NCBI GenBank assembly: GCA_963705495.1 | Contig: CAVPJQ010000005.1 | Span: forward strand, 124,001 to 188,000 | DNA from: DATBVX01 sp963705495 | GTDB taxonomy: Bacteria; Pseudomonadota; Gammaproteobacteria; Steroidobacterales; Steroidobacteraceae | Length of the DNA stretch: 64,000 nucleotides | Direction of reading: 5' to 3' | Part shown: in pieces, positions 27,648 to 40,212 of the stretch | Layout of the letters: each line of letters starts with the position of its first letter | How positions within the stretch are numbered: the first letter of the stretch is position 1 | Position numbers and translations under genes: made by a program | The notes under the pieces: generated by a model | Databases searched by the model: none | Seen by the model: the letters and a program-made list of their open reading frames with translations, nothing else | Told to the model about the DNA's origin: nothing

Positions 27648-29005
27648 TCCGGCACATTCACCGCGAGGCCCCCTTGCGATGTCTCCTTGTAGATCGATGA
27701 CATGTCGCGCCCCGTCTGCCGCATGGTGGCGATCACCTGGTCGAGCGTGACCTTGTGAGTGCCGTCGCCCCGGATCGCGAGACGTGCCGCATTGATCGCC
27801 TTCACGGCGCCCATGGCGTTGCGCTCGATGCAGGGAATCTGCACCAGCCCTGCAATCGGATCGCAGGTGAGGCCGAGATTATGCTCCATGCCGATCTCGG
27901 CCGCGTTTTCGGTCTGCTCGTTCGTGCCGTTCAGTGCCGCGACCAGGCCCGCCGCCGCCATCGAGCAGGCGACTCCGACCTCACCCTGGCAACCCATCTC
28001 AGCACCTGAAAGCGATGCATTCTGCTTGTAGAGCATGGCGATCGCGCCAGCGGTGAGCAGGAAGCAGATCACGCCGTCCTCGTCCGCACCCTCTTCGAAG
28101 CGGCAGTAGTAGTGCAGCACCGCGGGCACGATGCCGGCGGCGCCATTCGTGGGCGCGGTGACCACGCGACCGCCGGCCGCGTTCTCTTCATTCACCGCGA
28201 GCGCAAACGCGTTGACCCAGTCCATCACATCGAGCCCGCCGCGCGTTCCCTCGCTGGTGAGCATGCGATACAGCCGCGGCGCGCGCCGGCGAACCTTCAG
28301 GACGCCGGGCAGCAACCCCTGCGCGTTGAACCCTCTCTCGACGCAGTTCTGCATCACGCGCCAGATGCGCAGCAGTCCAGAGCGAATCTCCGCATCGCTG
28401 CGCCAGGTACGCTCGTTGGCCAGCATGATTTCAAAGATCTCGAGCCCGCCCTCGCGCGCGATTCGTAACAGCTCTGCGCCGCTGCCGAAAGGATGGGGCA
28501 CAGCGGTGCCAGGCTCAGCGGGCGTCGCTCCTGCCCCGCCGCCCCGGACTATGAAGCCGCCGCCGACCGAGTAGGACTCTTCTTGCTGCAGGACTCTCCC
28601 GGAGGCATCGAGTGCGGTGAAGCGCATGCCATTCGAATGGCCCGGCAACACCTGGTTGCGCAGATAGAGCAGATCGAGCGGCTCATCGAAGGCGATCTCG
28701 TGTTGACCGAGGAGCATTCAGCCGGCCAGTGTCACGGATCCGCTGCACCGATGCCTCCACGTGGTCCGGGTCCACTCCATCGGGACGATTGCCTTCCAGG
28801 CCCGTCAGCAAGGCGCGATCGGTTCCGTGACCGTGGCCGGTCAGGGCCAGCGAGCCATAGAGCTGAATCGGACCTTCGCCGTGCACGCGAGCAGACCCTG
28901 TCTTGCCAGGTCCTGCGCGAATTCACGCGCCGCATTCATCGGTCCCACCGTGTGCGAGCTCGAGGGTCCGATGCCGATCTTGAAGATGTCGAAGACGCTG
29001 AGCAC
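27641..29005 (-). pseudogene. sdaA: L-serine ammonia-lyase with two compensating frameshifts
   Basis: Joining three frames restores a 454-residue SdaA, the exact E. coli length. The 5' part (GTG at 29005) reads LSVFDIFKIGIGPSSSHTVG; near 28886-28893 one base seems missing, and the frame becomes VHGEGPIQLYGSLALTGHGHG. Near 28718 one extra A returns to the first frame, which continues as MLLGQHEIAFDEPLDLLYLR and runs to 27641. Fe-S ligand Cys are in MGCQGEVG, LTCDP and IPCIERNA. The enzyme deaminates serine to pyruvate. Because the two shifts compensate and all catalytic parts are conserved, sequencing error or very recent decay are both possible. Confidence 0.85.
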
Positions 29006-29032
29006 TGAAGAGGACCCGCGGTCAGCTTCGAG

Positions 29033-29118
29033 ACGGCCATTGGGTCAGGGGACTCTTTCTCGCGACCGTGAAAAATTTACGGCGTTCGCGAAAAGAGTCC
29101 CCTGGCCCGGTGGCCGTC
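29033..29118. repeat. Palindromic repeat, copy 1 (between putA and sdaA)
   Basis: A long imperfect inverted repeat fills most of the 135-base putA-sdaA gap. The left arm (29033-29064) contains GACGGCCATTGGGTCAGGGG and ACTCTTT; the right arm (29086-29118) is its near complement. The centre reads CGACCGTGAAAAA then TTTACGGCG and TCGCGAAAA. Copy 2 at 35.6 kb shares this centre but has unrelated arms. As RNA it would form a strong hairpin between two catabolic genes. Confidence 0.8.
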
Positions 29119-29140
29119 GCCGAAAACGGGATGGCCTCAA

Positions 29141-32100
29141 TCATGATTCATCGCCCGCGAGCGAGAGTAGCGTGGCGTTGCCGCCCACTGCAGCGATGTT
29201 GTTCGTGATCGTCTGCTCGGTGGCGAATCGATGCAGGTAGTAAGGTCCGCCCGCCTTTGGACCCGTGCCCGACAGGCCGCGACCGCCGAACGGCTGCACA
29301 CCCACCACGGCGCCAATCATGTTGCGATTGACGTAGACATTGCCGACACGCAAGCGCGCCGCGAGATCGCGCGCGACGGAATCGATGCGCGTGTGAATGC
29401 CGAGCGTCAGCCCGAACTGGGTGGCATTGATGGCCTCCACGACACGATCCAGCGCGCGCGCCGAATAGCGGATCACGTGCAGGATCGGTCCGAACACTTC
29501 GCCCTTCAGGCGCTCGAGGCTGTCGATCTCCACGGCGAGCGGTGCGACGAACGTGCCTTGCCCATGCCAGGAGTCGCGCCGGCAACGATGCGCCCAGCGC
29601 GCATCCTTTACGATGGATTCGGCGTGCGCTTCGAGCATCGTGCGCGCGCCCTCGTCGATGACCGGTCCGACGTCGGTCGCCAGCAGCGCGGGGTCGCCGA
29701 GCACCATTTCGTCCATGTAGCCCGCGAGCAGCTGCAGTACGCGGTCCGCAATTTCCTCCTGCAGGAACAGGACGCGCAGCGCCGAGCAACGCTGGCCGGC
29801 GCTGTTGAAGGCGGACTGCACCACGTCGGCGATCACCTGCTCGGGTAGTGCGGAGCTGTCCACCAGCATCGCGTTTTGCCCGCCGGTTTCGGCAATCAGC
29901 GTAGCGATCGGACCGGAGCGCGCGGCGAGGCCGCGCTGGATGATCCGAGCCGTCTCGGTCGAGCCGGTGAATACGATGCCGGCCACGCGCGGATCGGCGA
30001 CCATCCGACCGCCAAGCCGCGAGCCCTTGCCAGGAAGGAAATGCAGCACGTCGGGCGGTACTCCGGCCTCGTGCAGCAGGGAGATCGCACGATGTGCGAT
30101 CAGCGGTGTCGGTTCAGCAGGCTTGGCAAGCGCTGCATTCCCGGCGGCGAGCGCCGCCGAGACCTGCCCGGTGAAAATCGCCAGCGGAAAGTTCCAGGGA
30201 CTGATGCAGCCAAAGACCCCGCGGCCCTCGAGCCGCAGCTCATTGCTTTCCCCGGTCGGCCCGGGAAGCCTCAGCGGCGCGCCAAAGTCCGCGCGCGCAC
30301 GCTCGGCGTAGTAGCGCAGGTAGTCAACCGCCTCGCGCAGCTCCGCGACGCTGTCGGGCACCGATTTGCCAGCCTCGCGGATCGCCAGGGCAATGAGATC
30401 GCCGCGATTTGCTTCGAACAGGTGCGCCGCCTTCTCCAGGATCTTCGCCCGGTCATCCGCCGGCAGCGCATTCCATTCGGGCTGGGCCGCGACTGCCGCT
30501 GTGATTGCAGCGTCGACTGCGTTCTCGTCTGCAGCGATGACACCGCCCACCACCTCGGAGCGATTGGCGGGATTGGTGATCGGGTGTTGCGCGCCATCGA
30601 GATCGCGTCCCGCGACCGAAGGCCGGGCGGTCCAGTAGGCTCCGAGGCCCGAGGCACATTCGCGTGCGAGCTGCGTCAGCTCCCTGCTATCCGTGAGATT
30701 GAGTCCGGCCGAGTTGGTACGCGCTCGGCCCAAAGAGGTCACGCGGCAGACGGAATGCGTGGGTGCGCAATCGATGCCAGCCCTTCGACCTGTGCAATCG
30801 GGTCCGCGGCGATCTTCGCAGCCGGCATCCGCTCGTCGACGATGCGATTCACGAAAGAAGTGTTGGCACCATTCTCGAGCAGGCGACGCACGAGGTAGGG
30901 CAACAGGTCCGCGTGTGCTCCGACCGGCGCATAAACTCGGCACGGAAGATTCAGTTTGTCGACACCGACGATCTCGGCATAGAGCTCCTCGCCCATGCCG
31001 TGCAGGCGCTGAAACTCGAACGAGCGACCCTTGAGTTGCGCCATCCGGATGACGCTCGCAACCGTGTGAGCGTTGTGTGTCGCAAATTGTGGATAGATGA
31101 ATTCACCGCCCTCCAGGAGCAGCCGTGCACAGGCGAGATACGACACGTCGGTATTGATCTTGCGCGTGAATACGGGATAACCCGACAGGCCCCGCTCCTG
31201 GGCGCGCTTGATCTCGCTGTCCCAGTACGCGCCCTTGACGAGCCGGATGTTCAGCCGGCGCCGAGTGACGCGCGCCCTGCTGATCAGCCAGCGCACCACA
31301 TCCGGTGCGCGCTTCTGGTATGCCTGCACCGCGAGACCGAAGCCGCCCCAACCCGCCGAGACCGATGCCTGCAGCACCCGCTCGATGAGCTCCAGCGACA
31401 GCTCGAGCCGCTCCGACTCTTCGGCGTCGATGGTCAGGGCCACCTGCGCGCTGCGCGCTTCAACGACGAGTTGCAGCAGTCTCGGTCCGAGCTCCGCGAG
31501 CACGCGCTCGCGTTGCGCGTACTCATAGCGCGGGAAGAGCGCAGACAGCTTGACCGAGATGCTCGGCGCCTCCTCGTCGGACATCGAGGCGTCTCTATAC
31601 GTACCGGCCGTCGCAATCGCCTGCGAATAGGCCGCGCTGTAGCGCACGGCATCCTCGGCGGTCATCGCTGCCTCGCCGAGCATGTCGAAGGAATAGCGGT
31701 ACTGGCGGTTGTCTCCCTCGCGCGCCCGCTGCAGCGCTTCGCGCATGGTGCGGCCCATGACGAACTGGTGTCCCATGATGCGCATGGCCTGTTTTAGCGC
31801 GGCCCGAACCACGGGCTCGCCGAGGCGCGTCGCCATCCGCGCGATCACCGCAGCGGGGATTCGCCAGCTCATCCGCCTCAGGACGGAACAGGCGCCCGGT
31901 CAGCATCAATCCCCAGGTCGAGGCATTCACGAACAGCGAATCGCTGTCACCGAGATGCTCCGACCAGTTACCCGCTGCGATCTTGTCGGCGATGAGACGG
32001 TCGGCCGTCTCTGCGTCCGGGATGCGGAGCAGCGCTTCCGCCAGGCACATCAGGATTACGCCCTCGCGCGAGGCGAGGTCGTACTGCTTGAGGAAGGCAT

Positions 32101-32336
32101 CGAGTCCGCCCTTGCGCGTGCGATTGCGACGCACAGCATCGATGAGCTCGATCGCGAGCTCCTGCACCTGTGCCCGCGCTTCCGGATCGAGCCTTGGCGA
32201 GGGGCAACAGGCCGGCGATGCATTCGCGCTCCTCGGCGAGGTACAGGCCGTTGATCGCCGTCCCAACCGGGGACTCGAGCGCCACGCCGGCCGGTCGAAT
32301 GAAGGCCGGCGACGCCAGTGCGGGATTGGCCGACAT
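29141..32336 (-). pseudogene. putA: Bifunctional proline dehydrogenase / P5C dehydrogenase with four apparent frameshifts
   Basis: Four reading frames join into one protein of about 1,063 residues. The start is ATG at 32336 (MSANPALASPAFIRP). The frame changes by +1 near 32184 (before DPEARAQVQELAIEL), near 31870 (before the PRODH barrel), and twice at 30725-30742 around a short DLFGP segment. PRODH motifs (QRLHGMGEELY, RRLLENGANTSFVNR) and the aldehyde dehydrogenase motifs (IAETGGQNAM, catalytic Cys in SAGQRCSALRVL) are intact. There is no N-terminal ribbon-helix-helix, so it is enzymatic only, converting proline to glutamate at the membrane. All four shifts have the same sign (+1 or -2), and length is otherwise complete; recent decay or sequence error cannot be separated here. 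Confidence 0.85.
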
Positions 32337-32400
32337 TGAGGAGTCCTGAGGCACAGGTGCGAGGGTGCGCATTGTACCAACACGGGCTGCGGCGCGGATT

Positions 32401-32817
32401 TCAGCCGCTATTCCGGAAGCGCCTGACGTAGTCGGACAGGATGCGAGCGTGGTCGAACGCCAGGGGTGGCGGATGGCTCGGGTCGACCAGCGCAAAGGAG
32501 CGCGCATCGTCGCCCGCGGCCGGGTCCCCGCGAGCCGTGGCGATAAAAACGATGCCGATCGTGTGCCCGCGCGGGTCGCGTGCTGGATCGGAGTACACCC
32601 CGAGCAAGGGACCCAGCTCGATATCGAGCCCGGTTTCCTCGCGCGACTCGCGGATCGTGGCCTGCTCGACCGTCTCGCCGATATCGACGAAGCCGCCAGG
32701 CAACGCCCACCCGAGCGGCGCGTTGCGGCGCTCGATCAAGATGATCGGGCGAGCCGGCCGGTCCAGCAGTTCGATGATGGCGTCGACGGTCACCGGCGGC
32801 GTTACGGGCCTGGGCAT
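32401..32817 (-). CDS. Nudix hydrolase
   Basis: 138 residues with a complete Nudix box, GGFVDIGETVEQATIRESRE followed by ETGL. These enzymes hydrolyse nucleoside diphosphates linked to another group; the DIELGPLLGVYSDPARDPRG part resembles ADP-ribose pyrophosphatase-like small Nudix proteins. It lies 64 bases upstream of putA on the same strand. The exact substrate is unknown. Confidence 0.88.
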   Translation of the reverse strand: MPRPVTPPVTVDAIIELLDRPARPIILIERRNAPLGWALPGGFVDIGETVEQATIRESREETGLDIELGPLLGVYSDPARDPRGHTIGIVFIATARGDPAAGDDARSFALVDPSHPPPLAFDHARILSDYVRRFRNSG

Positions 32818-32956
32818 GCGCGACTCTTAGCAGGAAACCCGCGTCCGGGCCATCCGGTCCCGTCAACCGGCGCGATCAGCGTGCGTTCATACTGGAAGGA
32901 CAATACTCATACTCATGCCTTGGCGGCGTCCCGGCGCCCAGGATGATTGCGCGCGC

Positions 32957-34360
<1,404 letters not shown>

Positions 34361-34370
34361 GGAGCCTGCC

Positions 34371-35597
34371 GTGATTTCACGCCGCACCTTTCTGAATCGT
34401 GCCGTCGCCTGCAGCCTGCTCACGCAGCTTCCGGCCCTGAGTTTTGCCGCGGTCGATAGTGAGTCGCGGCTGGTGCTGGTGATCCTGCGCGGCGCACTCG
34501 ACGGTCTGACCGCAGTTCCACCGTACGGCGATCATGACTACGCCACTGCACGGCGCGAGCTTGCCATCAAGGCGCCGGGGACGATTGGCGGCGCGCTCGA
34601 GCTCGATACGACTTTCGGCCTGCACCCGTCGCTCAAACAGTTGCATCAGCGCTTTCAACGTCGCGAGCTCGCAGTGATCCACGCGGTCGCCTCGCCGTAC
34701 CGCGAGCGCTCCCATTTCGATGGCCAGAACGTGCTGGAAAACGGCACACCGCAGCCTTCGGCAGGCACGAGTGGCTGGCTGAATCGCGCTATTGCGGCGA
34801 TTCCTGCAGCGGCGAGCCGCGGGCAGCACGAACTCGGTCTTGCGCTCGGGCAGAACGTGCCGCTCGTACTCCGGGGTGATCAAAGGGTCACGTCCTGGGC
34901 ACCATCGCTTCTGCCTGAAGTCGAGCCGGATACGCTGACGCGGCTGGCGGATCTTTACGTAGCGGATCCCGTGCTAGCCATGCGACTCAACGAGGCGACC
35001 GCGATCGACGCGCTTGCCGATGAACAGATGGGAACCGATCGCTCCGCGGCCAAGGCTGGGCGACCCGGCGCTGGCAATATTGCGCGCCTCAAGCTTATGG
35101 CAAGCACCGCGGGAAAATTCCTGGTCGCTGCGGACGGTCCGCGCATCGCGGTTTTCGACGCGACCGGCTGGGATACGCACGCGCAGGAAGGCGCCGCGAC
35201 GGGTCAGCTTGCGCAGCGTCTCGAGGGACTCGATGCGGTCCTGGACACCATGGTCAGCGCGCTGCAACCCGTGTGGCAGCACAGTGTGATCATGGTCGTC
35301 ACGGAATTTGGCCGCACCGTGGCCCTCAATGGCACGCGCGGCACGGATCATGGCACTGGAACGTGCGCGTTCGTGCTCGGTGGCCCGGTCAATGGCGGGC
35401 GCGTGATCGCGGATTGGCCAGGCCTCAATGCACGCGCGCTCTACGAAGGCCGCGACCTGAAGCCGACCACAGATCTGCGCGCCGTGTTCAAAGGCGTCCT
35501 GCAGCAACACTACGGCATCAGCGCCCGCGTGCTGGACGATTCGGTCTTTCCTTCGAGCTCCGGCGCGCCGGCCATGCCGGGCCTACTGCGAGCGTAG
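34371..35597 (+). CDS. DUF1501 family protein with Tat-type signal
   Basis: 408 residues. MISRRTFLNRAVACSLLTQLP carries the twin-arginine motif SRRTF, so the protein is probably exported folded. The DUF1501 domain includes FDGQNVLENG, FDATGWDTHA, TEFGRTVALNG and the metal-binding-like GTDHGTG, similar to the alkaline phosphatase/sulfatase fold. GTG start. It is coupled to the DUF1800 gene, suggesting a joint role outside the cytoplasm; the function is not known. Confidence 0.9.
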   Translation: MISRRTFLNRAVACSLLTQLPALSFAAVDSESRLVLVILRGALDGLTAVPPYGDHDYATARRELAIKAPGTIGGALELDTTFGLHPSLKQLHQRFQRRELAVIHAVASPYRERSHFDGQNVLENGTPQPSAGTSGWLNRAIAAIPAAASRGQHELGLALGQNVPLVLRGDQRVTSWAPSLLPEVEPDTLTRLADLYVADPVLAMRLNEATAIDALADEQMGTDRSAAKAGRPGAGNIARLKLMASTAGKFLVAADGPRIAVFDATGWDTHAQEGAATGQLAQRLEGLDAVLDTMVSALQPVWQHSVIMVVTEFGRTVALNGTRGTDHGTGTCAFVLGGPVNGGRVIADWPGLNARALYEGRDLKPTTDLRAVFKGVLQQHYGISARVLDDSVFPSSSGAPAMPGLLRA

Positions 35598-35612
35598 CGT
35601 GCGTTTCAGCGG

Positions 35613-35722
35613 AGCCTCGATCAGGTAGGTGTTTTCACGACCGTGAAAAACACGGATGTTTTTCACGGAGCCTACAGGGACGTATTTACGGCGCTCGCGA
35701 AAACACCTACCTGATCGAGGCT
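35613..35722. repeat. Palindromic repeat, copy 2 (downstream of the DUF1501 gene)
   Basis: Outer arms 35613-35640 and 35695-35722 are inverted copies with one mismatch in 28 (AGCCTCGATCAGGTAGGTG and its complement). Inside is a second hairpin, CCGTGAAAAAC ... GTTTTTCACGG (35641-35668), then CAGGGACGTATTTACGGCG. The shared centre with copy 1 is GACCGTGAAAAA ... TTTACGGCGCTCGCGAAAA; copy 2 has about 35 extra bases in the middle. It looks like a REP-type element, between the DUF1501 stop and the thioredoxin gene. Confidence 0.85.
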
Positions 35723-35757
35723 TCGCCTGCTGCGACGGCTCGCTATACTTGCCCGCC

Positions 35758-36633
35758 ATGAAAGCCGAGCGCGTCACTGTCCCCGCGATTTTCGATACCA
35801 ACACCGCCGGGTTTGCCCGTGACGTGCTCGAGCGCTCCAAGAGCGCGACCGTGGCGGTCGATTTCTGGGCGCCGTGGTGCGCGCCGTGCCGCGCGCTCGC
35901 GCCGATCCTCGAGGAGCTCGTGCGCCAGTACGCGGGCCGCCTGCTGCTGGCACGCGTCAACACCGATGAGGAACCTGCGCTCGGCGCGCAGTTCGCGATC
36001 CGCAGCATTCCCGATGTGCGCATTTTCCGCGATGGCCGCATGGTCGACGGCTTCGTCGGCGTGCAGCCGATTGCGCGGCTGAAACCGCTGTTCGACAAGC
36101 ATGTGACGCGGCCATCGGAAGGCGGCCGCGAGCAGGCGCGAGCGCTGCTGCTCAGCGGCGATCTGCCCGCCGCCGTCGCAATGCTGCGCAAGCTCATCGA
36201 GACCGACCCTGAGAACAGTGCCGCGCGCATCGATCTGGCCGATGCCCTCACGCGCACCGGCGCGCTCGATGAAGCTCAGGGCCTGCTCGATGCGCTGCCG
36301 CCGAATGTCGCCACGGGCAAGGAGGCTGATGCCGTACGCGCGCGCATTCATTTCTTGCGACACGCCGCCAAGCCAGAGCAGGTGCAGGCGCTGCAAAAAA
36401 AGGTCACGGCGGGCACGGCGGAACTCGACGACCTGCACCGGCTGGCCGCGTTCGAGATCCTGTTCGGCGATGCCTCGCCGGCGCTGGAATTGCTGCTGAC
36501 GATCATGCGCCGGGATCGCAAGTTCAACGACGATCTGGGCCGACGCAGCCTGGTGCGCGCCTTTCAACTTTTAGGCGATACCGACGAGCGCGTGGCCCAG
36601 TACCGCAAGCGCATGACCGCCCTGCTCTACTGA
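35758..36633 (+). CDS. cnoX: Thioredoxin-TPR co-chaperone (CnoX/YbbN type)
   Basis: 291 residues. An N-terminal thioredoxin domain with active site WCAPC (C41, C44) is followed by tetratricopeptide-like repeats to the C-terminus, the CnoX/YbbN layout. E. coli CnoX has lost the CxxC pair, whereas this protein keeps it and may be redox-active. It likely holds client proteins for chaperones during oxidative stress. The ATG at 35758 follows TATACT at 35744-35749; an upstream frame runs through the repeat and was rejected. Its end overlaps the convergent transporter gene by seven bases. Confidence 0.87.
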   Translation: MKAERVTVPAIFDTNTAGFARDVLERSKSATVAVDFWAPWCAPCRALAPILEELVRQYAGRLLLARVNTDEEPALGAQFAIRSIPDVRIFRDGRMVDGFVGVQPIARLKPLFDKHVTRPSEGGREQARALLLSGDLPAAVAMLRKLIETDPENSAARIDLADALTRTGALDEAQGLLDALPPNVATGKEADAVRARIHFLRHAAKPEQVQALQKKVTAGTAELDDLHRLAAFEILFGDASPALELLLTIMRRDRKFNDDLGRRSLVRAFQLLGDTDERVAQYRKRMTALLY

Positions 36634-37406
36634 GCCGCCTCTTCGCGCAACTGAACTGCGAGCGGGGTGCCGAGATAGCGTTCGATCCAACGTCGTGCGC
36701 CGTAGATCAGGGGCGTCAACAGGATCGCGAGCGTCAGCTTGTAGGAATAGTTGAGAGTTCCGACCGCAAGAAAGCGTTCGGTCGACCAGTGCTGCGGGCC
36801 GAGTACGAAGGCAATGTAGAGCACCACGAAACTGTCGACGAGCTGGGAGATCACGGTCGAACCGGTCGAGCGCAGCCAGACAAAGCGCTCACCCGTAATG
36901 CGGCGAATGCGGTGGAAGATTGCGACATCGATGAGTTGACCGATCAGAAAAGCGACGACCGAGCCGGCAATCGTCCACATTCCCTGCCCGAACACAGCCA
37001 CGAACGCAGCCTGCATGTCGGGAACGCCGTGCTCGCGGTTCACGCTGATCCACCACTCGGCCGGAGCGAGATGGATGGCCGCATATGCGGCGAGGAACGC
37101 ATAGACAATGAGCGCCACGGCCAGCCATGAGATGAAACGCACGCCCCGAACGCCGAAGTACTCGTTGATGACGTCCGTCATCACGAACACGATCGGCCAG
37201 ACGAGAACTCCGGCCGTGAAGCTGAGTGAGCCCGTCTGACCGAACAGGTTCCAGTTGAAGGGCTGCAGCCCGAGCGTGGTCTCGAGTGCGAAGATCTTGA
37301 CGCCCACGAACTCGCCGATCAGCGCGTTGGCGAGAAAGAAGCCGCTCAGCGCGATGAAGAGCCGCGTCGCACGGCGCTCGTTGGTCGCGGCGATCAGCGG
37401 CGCCAC
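36627..37406 (-). CDS. yhhQ: Queuosine precursor transporter (YhhQ/VUT family)
   Basis: 259 residues with about six hydrophobic helices and the family pattern FTAGVLVWPIVFVMTDVINEYFG, plus SGSVVAFLIGQLIDVAIFHRI-like and STVISQLVDSFVVL segments. YhhQ imports preQ0/preQ1 for tRNA queuosine. The GTG at 37406 overlaps the 3' end of the histidine kinase gene by 13 bases. The overlap suggests co-transcription with the two-component genes, although no functional link is evident. Confidence 0.88.
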   Translation of the reverse strand: MAPLIAATNERRATRLFIALSGFFLANALIGEFVGVKIFALETTLGLQPFNWNLFGQTGSLSFTAGVLVWPIVFVMTDVINEYFGVRGVRFISWLAVALIVYAFLAAYAAIHLAPAEWWISVNREHGVPDMQAAFVAVFGQGMWTIAGSVVAFLIGQLIDVAIFHRIRRITGERFVWLRSTGSTVISQLVDSFVVLYIAFVLGPQHWSTERFLAVGTLNYSYKLTLAILLTPLIYGARRWIERYLGTPLAVQLREEAAQ

Positions 37407-38741
37407 CGCGCGGCTCCCGGTATTTGCAGTGTCGCCACCGCGCCGCGTGCATCGCGCCGGTTTTCGAGGCTGAGCGTGCCGCCATGACCCTCCGCGATCT
37501 GGCGTGACAGCGCGAGGCCTACGCCGCTCCCTCCGGGCTTGGTGGTAAAGAAGGGTACGAACAGGTTGTCGGGATTGGCGATGCCCGGGCCTGAATCGCG
37601 CACGGCAATCACCAGCGCATCGCCGTCAGCCCGCGCCACGAGCGCGATGGGCTGCTCAATTTCGCCCTGCGCTTCGCCCGCATTCTTCACCAGGTTGATG
37701 AGCGCCTGCTCGAGTTGGTCTTCATCCACGCAGGCCTCGAGTCTGGCGTCGACCTGCGTGTCGATGCGGTGTGCCGGATCGAGCGCGGCGATCCGCGCCA
37801 ACAAGCCTTGCAACCCGACCCAGCGTGGTTTCGGCGGCGGCAGCCGCGCGAGCCGGCTGTATTGCGCCAGGAAGCGCCCCAGCGAGTCAGTGCGCTCGCC
37901 GATGACCGCGAGCGCATCGAGCGCATCATCACGCATGCGTCCGGGCGTCAGCGCGTCGGCGACCAGGTCGCGCAGCGTCTCGGCGAGCGAACGAATCGGT
38001 GTCAGCGAGTTGTTGACCTCGTGGCCGATGACCCGGATCAGCCGCTGCCACGCGAGGCGCTCCTCCTCACGCAGCGCCTGGCGCAGATCAGCCACGATGA
38101 GCAAGTGCTGCGCGAGCCCGGATTCACGAAAGATGCCGTGCGTGACCTGCCAGCGACCGCTATGGCCGGCCACCGAGGCAACGATGCGCGTTCCCCCGCT
38201 CCCCTCCAGGAATTCCTCCAGAGCCACCTCGGTTGCACTGCGACCGATCGCAAAGTCCGGCGGAACATCGAGCAGATGTGCAGCCGCAGGATTGGCGAGA
38301 CGCAGCTGGTGCGCACTATCGAAGGCGAATACCGCGACGTCGATGGAGTTGATCAGCTTTTCGAGCAACGCCGTGGCTTCCATAGCTTTCAGGCGCTGTT
38401 CGTGCAGGGTCTTGCCCAGATCGTTGATCTCGCCGGCGAGCTCGCCGAGCGCATCGTGTCCGCTCGCGCGCCTGCCGCGTACCGTGTAGTCACCGGCGCG
38501 ATAGGCTTCGATCACGTTGGCGAGACCGCGCAGCGGCTGCACGATGGCCTCGCGCAGCAGCGCTGCCGTCGCGCCGATGATCAGTACCAGTACGACGAAC
38601 AGGCATACCCGCAGGATTGCGCTCAAGTTCAGCCAATACAGCAGGATTGCGCCCAGCAGCATTGCCGGCAGCGCGAGCGCAATGGCGAGCGCGGTGATGC
38701 GCTGCTCGAACGCCATCGGGACGCGCGCTGCGCCGCGCCGC

Positions 38742-38749
<8 letters not shown>
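37394..38749 (-). CDS. NtrY-like sensor histidine kinase
   Basis: 451 residues. Two adjacent N-terminal transmembrane helices (about 17-40 and 44-65) leave almost no periplasmic loop. HAMP-like (66-120) and PAS-like (130-225) regions follow, then the H-box VIGHEVNNSLTPIRS (H243), N-box LVKNAGEAQGE and G-boxes DSGPGI and GSGVGLALSRQI. It should sense a membrane or cytoplasmic cue and phosphorylate the adjacent activator. The ATG overlaps the regulator stop by eight bases. A longer frame upstream would lie fully inside that gene. Confidence 0.9.
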
Positions 38750-40106
<1,357 letters not shown>

Positions 40107-40175
40107 GCGGGGTCTGTAAGAAATCCACGCGGGGCACGGCCCCGATGGGCGTGCAGTCTAGCAGCAGAGCGGACG

Positions 40176-40195
40176 GGGGCCGACAAGCCGGCCCC
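40176..40195 (-). terminator. GC-rich hairpin between permease and regulator genes
   Basis: On the minus strand, GGGGCCGGCTTGTCGGCCCC forms a 7-base GC-rich stem about 20-37 bases after the permease stop. There is no following U-run, so it is at best a partial terminator or mRNA-stabilising hairpin. It may reduce expression of the regulator and kinase relative to the exporter. Confidence 0.35.
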
Positions 40196-40212
40196 ATCCA
40201 TATCGGTCAGGA

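Noticed and set aside
30739..31872. A separate proline dehydrogenase gene (377 residues)
   Set aside because: The frame begins and ends inside one putA-like protein. Regions on both sides match PutA and only single-base shifts separate them, so it is part of putA.
35656..35757. An earlier start for the thioredoxin-TPR gene
   Set aside because: It would translate through the palindromic repeat. The ATG at 35758 gives a normal family N-terminus.
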